DNA of 64,000 nucleotides from Tritrichomonas musculus. Taxonomy: Eukaryota; Parabasalia; Tritrichomonadida; Tritrichomonadidae. Made by a program: the position numbers and the translations under genes. Below are positions 29,029 through 36,674 of the stretch, piece by piece (position 1 is the first letter of the stretch; every line of letters begins with the position of its first letter). The DNA lies in contig JAPFFF010000025.1 of assembly GCA_039105265.1 (NCBI GenBank), positions 248,001-312,000 on the forward strand, written 5' to 3'. Under the pieces are notes generated by a model. It did not search any database, had not been told where the DNA came from, and worked only from the letters and a program-made list of their open reading frames with translations.

Positions 29029-29969
29029 AGATTAAATTGAATAAAATTTTGTTAATGTTATTCAAATATTGAATGAGTAAAAACTCTTATGTTCAATTTT
29101 TTTTAGATAAATGCTTTTATCAATTGAATTTTCTGAGATGCATTCAAAATTCTTTTAAAAAAAGGATAATTTACAGAAAAAGCTACCTTATCGTTATAAA
29201 ACAAATTTATTGATGTTTATTTTTTTAAAATGTCGAATAATAATAATCAATTGGATCCACATGAAGATCCAAATGCTATTCATGAACATATACATTTAGA
29301 AGGTGATTCGAATCATACTAAAAAAAAGATACAAGAAATTAAAATTGAAGAATTCCCAGATAAATACGCAAATACATCCCCACTTGGTTTTCTTGGATTT
29401 GGTATGACTACCATTATACTTGGTTTTGCAAACGTCACTCTTTATAATCCAAATTCAGTCGTTATTGGTATGGCAATATTTTATGGAGGAATTGCACAAT
29501 TTACATCAGGAGTTTTTGAGTTTAAGAAAGGACATACATTTTCAGGCTGCGCTTTTATTTCCTATGGGTCATTTTGGTTTGCATATGTAATGGTATTAGT
29601 TGGACCTAAATTGTTAGGCTGTGAACCATCAGATAAAAATGCAATTGGAGTTTTTCTATTGTTTTGGTGCGTTTTTACGGCAGTTATGTTTATTGGAACA
29701 CTTAAACATGGTCATACAACTCTAAAAATTGTATTTCTCACTCTTGCTCTTACATTCTTGCTTCTTTCAATTGGTTCTTTCGCAAGCTGTAAAGCAGTAA
29801 CAATAGTAGGAGGTGGTGTTGGACTCTTCTGTGGTAGTGTTGCATTATATGCTGCATTAGGTGATATTGTTGATGGAGAACAAGGATATACCTTCATACC
29901 AATTTAAATACAATTATGATGTTAACATTTTTACTCTGTCATAAACTTAGAATTTTATTTGATTTTTTT
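29019..29969. repeat. Left arm of a ~950-bp inverted duplication
   Basis: Repeated in inverted orientation at 30736-31687 with only a handful of differences. It includes the last ten bases of the broken kinase-Sel1 gene, the whole acetate-transporter gene and its 3' flank. Since the right arm carries the same scrap of Sel1-gene end without the rest of that gene, the left arm is the likely source copy. Confidence 0.9.
29230..29907 (+). CDS. Acetate/succinate transporter family protein (GPR1/FUN34/YaaH), copy 1
   Basis: An intact 225-aa frame. After a hydrophilic ~45-residue N-terminus it has NTSPLGFLGFGMTTIILGFANV, which holds the family signature N-[x]-[AS]-P-L-G-[LF]. Six hydrophobic segments follow, including YGGIAQFTSGVFEFKKGHTF, typical of this family (AFxxYGxFW seen as FISYGSFWF). 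Members move acetate or succinate across membranes; trichomonads excrete acetate as a fermentation end product, so export is a reasonable inference, as is a plasma-membrane or organelle location. The stop merges with TAAATA. It is nearly identical to copy 2 on the opposite strand, with one amino-acid difference (Gln here, Arg there, after KKKI). Confidence 0.92.
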   Translation: MSNNNNQLDPHEDPNAIHEHIHLEGDSNHTKKKIQEIKIEEFPDKYANTSPLGFLGFGMTTIILGFANVTLYNPNSVVIGMAIFYGGIAQFTSGVFEFKKGHTFSGCAFISYGSFWFAYVMVLVGPKLLGCEPSDKNAIGVFLLFWCVFTAVMFIGTLKHGHTTLKIVFLTLALTFLLLSIGSFASCKAVTIVGGGVGLFCGSVALYAALGDIVDGEQGYTFIPI

Positions 29970-29987
29970 TTTTTCATGAATCAGGAG

Positions 29988-30090
29988 GAGGTGCATTCAA
30001 AAAGTGAAATTGAAAAGAATTCCAGCTTCGCTCAAAAAGTAGGTTCCACAAACTGGAATTCTTTTCAATTTCACTTTTTGAATGCGCCTC
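29988..30090. repeat. Hairpin with 38-bp arms
   Basis: 29988-30025 pairs with 30053-30090 with one mismatch, around a 27-nt loop. The stem contains GCATTCAAAAAGTGAAATTG. A diverged copy of the same word, TTCAAAAAGTGAACAATTGA, occurs near 30470, and shorter versions occur at 42248 and 61706, so it may belong to a dispersed small repeat family. It lies just outside the left duplication arm. Confidence 0.85.
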
Positions 30091-30134
30091 TTCATTTGCT
30101 GTAGATTAGAAGCTACTTTTTCAATTAAAATATT

Positions 30135-30446
30135 AAAAAACGGATATGTCAAAAAAAATTCTGAGAAATTAGTTTTTTATTTATTTTCAAATTTAATTGT
30201 CGAAACTTCAGGAGATACACTTTGAAACCCTTTAAAAGCAACTGTTGAGTAAATTGGATTTGATCATAGCCATTATTCTTGGCATTTGTTACGTCGAGGA
30301 AAAAAAAACATTGTTGATGGAAAAGAGAAGCTTATATAAGACACTTTGATGTAGATTCCCAAATCACTAGCATTAGAAAAGCAAATATAATATGAAAATA
30401 AATAAAAAATTAATTTCTCAGAATTTTTTTGTCATATTCGTTTTTT
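30135..30446. repeat. Second inverted repeat in the duplication spacer
   Basis: 30135-30188 pairs with 30392-30446 around AATTCTGAGAAATTA, with a few mismatches, enclosing about 200 bp without a gene. Together with the 29988-30090 hairpin, the spacer between the two transporter genes is mostly palindromic DNA. Such DNA can promote inverted duplication. Confidence 0.8.
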
Positions 30447-30735
30447 TTATTTTAATGGAGTGGCAGCCTTCAAAAAGTGAACAATTGAAAAGAATTATAT
30501 TTTTTTAAAAAACTATTAAAAATAGTATGTCTAATTATTTAATTTTTATATCAATTAAAAATAAATAAAAATTGAATTATCATATGATAGAAAAAGTATA
30601 TATATATATATATATAACAATTAATAAATTGATAATCTATATTATAGAATAATGGACACTATTGATGCCTCACAACATATTTTTATCAGTTTTATTTAAT
30701 CAGTTTCATTGACAAAAATGATTTAAATCAAAAAG

Positions 30736-31687
30736 AAAAAAAATCAAATAAAATTCTAAGTTTATGACAGAGTAAAAATGTTAACATCATAATTGTATTT
30801 AAATTGGTATGAAGGTATATCCTTGTTCTCCATCAACAATATCACCTAATGCAGCATATAATGCAACACTACCACAGAAGAGTCCAACACCACCTCCTAC
30901 TATTGTTACTGCTTTACAGCTTGCGAAAGAACCAATTGAAAGAAGCAAGAATGTAAGAGCAAGAGTGAGAAATACAATTTTTAGAGTTGTATGACCATGT
31001 TTAAGTGTTCCAATAAACATAACTGCCGTAAAAACGCACCAAAACAATAGAAAAACTCCAATTGCATTTTTATCTGATGGTTCACAGCCTAACAATTTAG
31101 GTCCAACTAATACCATTACATATGCAAACCAAAATGACCCATAGGAAATAAAAGCGCAGCCTGAAAATGTATGTCCTTTCTTAAACTCAAAAACTCCTGA
31201 TGTAAATTGTGCAATTCCTCCATAAAATATTGCCATACCAATAACGACTGAATTTGGATTATAAAGAGTGACGTTTGCAAAACCAAGTATAATGGTAGTC
31301 ATACCAAATCCAAGAAAACCAAGTGGGGATGTATTTGCGTATTTATCTGGGAATTCTTCAATTTTAATTTCTCGTATCTTTTTTTTAGTATGATTCGAAT
31401 CACCTTCTAAATGTATATGTTCATGAATAGCATTTGGATCTTCATGTGGATCCAATTGATTATTATTATTCGACATTTTAAAAAAATAAACATCAATAAA
31501 TTTGTTTTATAACGATAAGGCAGCTTTTTCTGTAAATTATCCTTTTTTTAAAAGAATTTTGAATGCATCTCAGAAAATTCAATTGATAAAAGCATTTATC
31601 TAAAAAAAATTGAATATAAGTGTTTTTACTCATTCAATATTTGAATAACTTTAACAAAATTTTATTCAATTTAATCTTTATACAAAT
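30736..31687. repeat. Right arm of the ~950-bp inverted duplication
   Basis: Inverted copy of 29019-29969. I noticed about six base differences, most of them outside the coding region. The arm ends at 31687, exactly where similarity to the end of the Sel1 gene runs out. Confidence 0.9.
30799..31476 (-). CDS. Acetate/succinate transporter family protein (GPR1/FUN34/YaaH), copy 2
   Basis: Same 225-aa protein as copy 1, with Arg for Gln in the N-terminal tail. The signature NTSPLGFLGF and all six membrane segments are unchanged. The two genes point at each other (tail to tail) across the ~770-bp palindrome-rich spacer, so read-through transcripts would be complementary. About 250 bp upstream of the start is also part of the duplicated arm, so this copy should carry the same proximal promoter and be expressed alike. 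Confidence 0.92.
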   Translation of the reverse strand: MSNNNNQLDPHEDPNAIHEHIHLEGDSNHTKKKIREIKIEEFPDKYANTSPLGFLGFGMTTIILGFANVTLYNPNSVVIGMAIFYGGIAQFTSGVFEFKKGHTFSGCAFISYGSFWFAYVMVLVGPKLLGCEPSDKNAIGVFLLFWCVFTAVMFIGTLKHGHTTLKIVFLTLALTFLLLSIGSFASCKAVTIVGGGVGLFCGSVALYAALGDIVDGEQGYTFIPI

Positions 31688-32098
31688 AGCCTTATTTTGG
31701 TTTTTATTTATCTTTTTAATTATTCTGACCTTTTTAAAGCATGAAACTTTCCTTCTGTTTTTAGTTATAAATAAAATTTATAAATAAAAAATGAAATATT
31801 ATATACAATTAATGCTCTTTTGTTTATTCATTTACATGTAAATCATTAAATAATAAAGCATTATTTCCATTTTGTTCATTGAATAAATATTACTTTAAAT
31901 AACCTTGTCGCATTTTATACCAAAGTGGAAAGAAAAAAACTATCATTTATAATGCAATACGTTTTTCAACAAATGTTAAAAAACAATTGCATCTATCATC
32001 AAAGAAATAAATTCATATTATTAAAAAAGATTAAAAAATATCCATTAATTCTTATCTGTTATAAAATAAATAGGTGAACACTAGAATAGTAACAGAAA
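31688..32098. other. Intergenic, nothing recognised
   Basis: AT-rich DNA between the right duplication arm and the tRNA-like gene. Confidence 0.5.
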
Positions 32099-32170
32099 GA
32101 GGCAATAGTCCAATTGGCAGGATACTCGGCTGTCCCCCTTGAGATCTGGGTTCGAGTCCCAGTTGCCCCG
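32099..32170 (+). tRNA. tRNA-Asp (GTC)-like, possibly degenerate
   Basis: A 72-nt cloverleaf with a good D arm (GTCC/GGAT), a T arm CTGGG-TTCGAGT-CCCAG, the anticodon loop CTGTCCC (anticodon GTC) and discriminator G, the Asp identity base. A T run follows (GTTTTTT), fitting RNA polymerase III termination. The acceptor stem GAGGCAA/TTGCCCC has one A-C mismatch, and the anticodon stem CTCGG/CCTTG has two pyrimidine mismatches where CCGAG would pair fully. It is either a weakened functional gene or a recent tRNA pseudogene. Confidence 0.7.
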
Positions 32171-32367
32171 TTTTTTAAGTTTTTTTTAAAAACATTTCAA
32201 AATCCTATCACAAATTAGCATGCAAAATCAAGTAATGAATGAAAATTACGTGAATTCTTGTGATTTCTGATATCATTTGTAATAAATGAAAATCGATATA
32301 ACACAATTTAAAAAAACAAATTCAATAATTAACCATAACATATAATTAATAAGCATTTATTTGTTGA

Positions 32368-33371
32368 TTAGACATTACAGTTGATTATTTTCCCTCCAAT
32401 TCTTTCAATAATTGGGAGAAAAGGCTCAGAAAACTTCATTGCAGCTGCAGAATTAAATAGCGAGATTCGGACCTCAAGTCCACTTTTTTTAATAATATCT
32501 TCACATTTCTCGACAGCCTTTACAATCGACGAAATCGGGTTATTAAAAACGCCTCCGCCGATAAGTGTCAGAAAAAGTTTCTTTGAACATTCCCAAGCAG
32601 CCTTGATTGTTTCTCCATACTCAACCTCAAGTATTTTTTGCAGCTATTTTTTGGTTTTCGGGATTCCTTCTCACAATGCTGAACGCGACTGCTGAGCCGA
32701 AAACTTGGTGAACGATCTGATTCTCGATCATGACAAATTTTTCATCTTGACGGCCTAAAGTGGCGGCAGCCTGCGAATGAAGACCGATTGGGTAATGTTC
32801 AGAATTCGGTGGTTGGCACTTTTATGGTGTAACCGTCATTTACTTCAATTGGTGTTGATTCAATTAAATTGAGATTCTCTTCAAGTTGGCCAATTTTTCC
32901 ATCTGGAAGAGGAACAAAATATTGCCTGTAAATAAGGGCTGGGCCACGGGCTACATCAGCGGGCGGTGCTTGGACATAGTAGGTAATGTAATCACTAGAA
33001 TTGCCAAGTGGAGGCCTGCACTTGGGATCTGACGGAATGTGACCAAGACAATTGAAAATGGATGCAATTTCTATGGTGGCGCCATCATTTTCTGGATTCG
33101 ATTCAATATTCATTATATCTGCAGGACCATACTCACCGGTCCCAATAAGAAGATTCAAAGTACCACCTCCAACTTCTGTAAGACTGGCAAAAGAGGAAAG
33201 ATGACGAATTTCAAATTTACAAGCTATATGTCGTCGAGAACCATCAATTGCTTCAATGTACATCATTCCATTTTCATCTTCAACTGCTTTTAATTGCTGA
33301 TTAAGTTGCAATGGCTCCTCTTCAAAGCCAAAAAGACGCTGAAACCATTCTGATGATTGAGCAAAAGGCAT
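32368..33371 (-). pseudogene. Macrodomain-like gene with two frameshifts
   Basis: Starts at ATG 33371 (MPFAQSSEWFQRLFGFEEEP) and is open for 190 codons to 32799. The frame then shifts (HYPIGLHSQAAATLGRQDEK) and shifts again near 32630, giving LTLIGGGVFNNPISSIVKAV and SGLEVRISLFNSAAA before the end near 32368. Over its whole length it matches the C-terminal half of the phosphatase protein at 46329-48560, including ATIEIASIFNCLGH, ARGPALIYRQYF and the LIGGGVF block. I take this region as macrodomain-like (ADP-ribose-related) from its GGGVF turn and general layout; that is an inference. It lacks the phosphatase domain. Confidence 0.65.
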
Positions 33372-33716
33372 TATTTAAAAAATTTAAAAATTGAATTGAA
33401 AAATCAATAAACCATTGAGTTTTAAAAAATAAAGCTGCTTTGTCCAAAAACTTCATCAAATGAAACATTCTAACTTATTTTAGTTATGATGTTTATAATG
33501 AAAGATAATATTCAAAACTTAATAAAAAATTATTGCCGTGGAAACACATATGATAGAATTTCAGATGAAAGTTTATTCTGAATTGATATTCAAAAAAATT
33601 GAGAATATATAATTCAGAAAGGCTGATTATTTTTTCTAAAAACAAATAACTCTTGAAAAAGTTAGTTATAATTTATTTTGGTAGAATGATTTCATTCTCT
33701 AAAAAATTACATTAAA

Positions 33717-34570
33717 ATGATGGCGAGTTTCAGAGATGTATGTGGACAATCATATAATATATCATTACCAGAAAATGCAACCGTTGCAGATGCGTGCAAA
33801 TTGTTATCAGAAAAAACAGGAATTAATGATAATCAGATATTTCTAATGTCAAATGCAGGCGATATAAATTTTTATCAAGATGCCCAAAGTATGTCTGATA
33901 TTTTAAAAGAAAATCCTGATTATGTAATATTCATGAAAAATCTATTTGGTGAAAAAAACAAACAAAACATATCGCAGCTAGAATCAAACAAAACCGATGA
34001 TATTACAGAAAAGTTGTATTTTAATCAAATATTCGAGCAATCTTTGATAGTTCCTCCAAATTCTTTTTTGAATAGATTACAAAGTGATGGAGATTGGCAA
34101 TATTCAGACACTTATGATGATTACACAAGAGTTATGAATAGTATTCCCTATGATTTTGAAGAAAGAGTTTATAAAATTGCCGAATATGGATTTGCAATCC
34201 ATGATATCAAAGAAGTTTTACGAAACACCGATTATGATGTTTTAGTAGCATCACATTTACCTGTTTCAGTTAATAGCCATAGATTAGATGATATGATGAT
34301 GATGATGCAAGTTACAGTGATTATGATTGTATTGATGAAGAAAATGAAATCGAATATTATAATCGTGCTGACTCTAGTAATGAGATCACCAACAAAAACG
34401 AAACCAAAGAAGAGAAGCAAATTACCAATAATGAAGAAGCAAACAAAACAGATATTCCAAATAAACAAGACAATATAAATCAACAAAAAGAATGTGAGCA
34501 ATTTGAAGCAGAGAAAAGAAAACAAAACGATAATTCAAGTTCAGAAGTAGTTGGTTTTGAATCAATTTAA
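33717..34570 (+). CDS. Ubiquitin-like / UBA-like protein, frameshifted in a GAT run
   Basis: The N-terminus (MASFRDVCGQSYNISLPENA to YVIFMKN) has the length and pattern of a ubiquitin-like domain. Residues ~140-175 (ERVYKIAEYGFAIHDIKEVL then RNTDYDVLVASHL) look like a UBA domain with an EYGF loop. This order resembles ubiquitin shuttle proteins of the RAD23/DSK2 kind that carry substrates to the proteasome. The frame opened at 33717 runs to 34478, but after the GATGATGATGATG run near 34295 it becomes Met/Ile-rich. The -1 frame instead gives a natural acidic tail (SYSDYDCIDEENEIEYY) ending SSEVVGFESI at 34570, with stop TAAAA. A slippage mutation or a sequencing error in the GAT run is likely. 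Confidence 0.65.
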
Positions 34571-34577
34571 AAAGATA

Positions 34578-34612
<35 letters not shown>

Positions 34613-35135
34613 GGGGGGGGGTTGATGTATCATATATTGTCTTTTAGTGAATAAACAAAAATTCAGTATCAATTTTATTCAACAATTTTTTATTTTTAAA
34701 GAATACCTATTGAAAATATTGTGATTGATTTTAATTTTAATAATTATAACAAATGATTAACAAACATTGTTGATTAGTGTATACAATGATTAAACTTTGA
34801 TTTTAATTACATATATATTCTAGAAATTCGATAGATATATTGATACAGTTGTTCCATTTTTTAAATGAAAAAATCCACTTCCGTAATGAAAAATGTAACC
34901 ACAAAATTTTTTAACATTTTTGCCCCTTAACTTTTTTGATTTTTTTTTTACAAATAATGATAGACACATTGACCATAATTATTTGTTTAGTATACATAAC
35001 AAGACAAATGCTTGCTATGTTAAATGATAATAGTCAGCTATGCCAATAAACACATATGATCAATAAATTGAAAATTTTAAAAAGAATAAATATAAAACAC
35101 AATTAAAATCAAGAATATTTAATTTTTTAATGAAA
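34571..35135. other. Intergenic with a T32-G10 homopolymer
   Basis: Directly after the UBL gene, 34580-34611 is 32 T followed by ten G (34612-34621), an unusual junction of two homopolymers in DNA this poor in G. The rest is AT-rich with no gene. Confidence 0.7.
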
Positions 35136-36599
35136 TTAAATATCAAAATCTTTAGGATCAATATCGGTTTCAAGAATCATCATATCTTGAGAACTCGTAT
35201 TATTTCTCTTCTTTTTGATAACCACAAAAATAACGACAATAACAATGATAACTATTGCTACAACAGGAACAGCAATTGCAACTATAGTCTTCCATTTATC
35301 ATTACTATTTGATGATGAAGGCTCATCATTGCTATCATTGAAAGTTTGATCATTCAAATCCACAGATACAAAGTTCTTATCAAAGTCGAAACCTTCATTA
35401 GAATTGCAAGTAAACTTGCATTTCTTTACGACAAGTTTTGGACAATCTTCTGAAATCATTTCGCCATCAATAAAATGAGCACCGGATGACAAATTTCCAA
35501 TAAATGAGCATTGCTGAATTTCATAATAAGATCCTTCCACACCACCTGTGTAAAATATGCAACAAGATGAAACTTGTGGCATTTCAAAAGTGCAATCAGA
35601 AATAGTTATCAAATTTGAATCTTTGTTATTATCGAGAAGATTCAAATTATTTGAATCAAAACTATTATAAATGCTCATTGTGTTACAATCATTATTACTT
35701 TTATCAATAAATGTGTTTAATCTTATTAAACCTCTTTTAATTGTTAAGAAAATAGAATTCCCTCCATTTTGATAATTGCTACTGTCATCAATAGATGTGG
35801 CTAGATTTCCTTCAAATTTACATTTTTCAATTTTTACAGGTACTTTAGGCGATGTTGAATGAACATAAAGGGCACCACCAAATTTAGCTGTGCAATTTGA
35901 AAATGTAATATCATTGAATTCAATTGAATTACTTTCTTCATTAACATTCTTGATGTAAATTGCTCCTCCTGCTTCTTTCGTGCTACAATCAGTAAAAGCA
36001 ATTTTATTACATTGTAAACCAGAATTAACAATGCAAACAGCACCACCATTATTGTTGTGATTGATACTTGAAAAGTTTGTATCTTTGATTTTAACAATAC
36101 AAATTGTTGAATTGGTTATTTCAGTCTCAAAACGTTTATTGATGTCGGATTCTGTTCTATTTACATCAATTGTTATAATGTCAGATGAATCAGAAGGAGT
36201 CGATTCTATTGGTCCTGGTGTAATAATAATATTAGTATCAGTATCAGTGTCTAATGAAAAAGAAATCATATCAGATGATTTATCTTGATTTTCATTAGAA
36301 GATTCATCAATTATTTGATCAGATGATTTATCTTGATTTTCATTAGAAGATTCATCAATTGTTTGATCAGATGATTCATCTTGAATTGCATTAGAAGAAT
36401 CATCAATTGTTTGATCAGATGATTTATCTTGAATTTCATTAGAAGAATCATCAATTGTTTGATCAGATGATTCATCTTGAATTTCATTAGAAGAATCATC
36501 AATTGTTTGATCAGATGATTCATCAAATGTTTGATATGATGATTGTTCTGGTGTTTGAGTTCTAGGTGGGAATAAAGTATATGGATATGTAGTATACAT
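35136..36599 (-). CDS. Pmp-like membrane protein with Ser/Asp-rich repeats (likely the 3' part of the M60 gene)
   Basis: A 487-aa frame with ATG at 36599. Five 16-aa repeats (SSDQTIDDSSNEIQDE) are followed by a region with GGAVCIV, GGAIYIK and GGALYVH turns and repeated F.NC/F.DC motifs, as in polymorphic-membrane-protein beta-helices. One transmembrane helix (VAIAVPVVAIVIIVIVVIFV) and a basic-then-acidic cytosolic tail follow. The Pmp-like part would lie outside the cell. No signal peptide is present. Upstream in the same frame, separated only by one TAA (36675-36677) and 24 open codons, is the secreted M60-like protein, which in turn lacks an anchor. The two together would make a complete surface protein, so an independent start here is doubtful. 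Confidence 0.75.
   Translation of the reverse strand: MYTTYPYTLFPPRTQTPEQSSYQTFDESSDQTIDDSSNEIQDESSDQTIDDSSNEIQDKSSDQTIDDSSNAIQDESSDQTIDESSNENQDKSSDQIIDESSNENQDKSSDMISFSLDTDTDTNIIITPGPIESTPSDSSDIITIDVNRTESDINKRFETEITNSTICIVKIKDTNFSSINHNNNGGAVCIVNSGLQCNKIAFTDCSTKEAGGAIYIKNVNEESNSIEFNDITFSNCTAKFGGALYVHSTSPKVPVKIEKCKFEGNLATSIDDSSNYQNGGNSIFLTIKRGLIRLNTFIDKSNNDCNTMSIYNSFDSNNLNLLDNNKDSNLITISDCTFEMPQVSSCCIFYTGGVEGSYYEIQQCSFIGNLSSGAHFIDGEMISEDCPKLVVKKCKFTCNSNEGFDFDKNFVSVDLNDQTFNDSNDEPSSSNSNDKWKTIVAIAVPVVAIVIIVIVVIFVVIKKKRNNTSSQDMMILETDIDPKDFDI
36271..36526 (-). repeat. 48-bp tandem repeat, five units
   Basis: Five units encode SSDQ[TI]ID[DE]SSN[EA][IN]QD[EK] with very few base differences. They form a flexible acidic stalk between the upstream domains and the Pmp-like domain. 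Number variation between strains is likely. Confidence 0.9.
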
Positions 36600-36674
36600 C
36601 AAATTAACAAATGAAAGTTTATAATCAGTTCGAGAAATTTTAACTTCATGCTCTTTATATTCAAGTTCATAAGA

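Noticed and set aside
29230-31476. Recent bacterial transfer of the YaaH-type transporter
   Set aside because: The family is widespread in eukaryotic microbes, and the base composition and gene ends are like other genes here. Nothing in the sequence points to a recent transfer.
34232-34525. 97-codon minus-strand frame opposite the UBL gene
   Set aside because: It is the antisense of the GAT-rich, acidic tail and has no features of its own.
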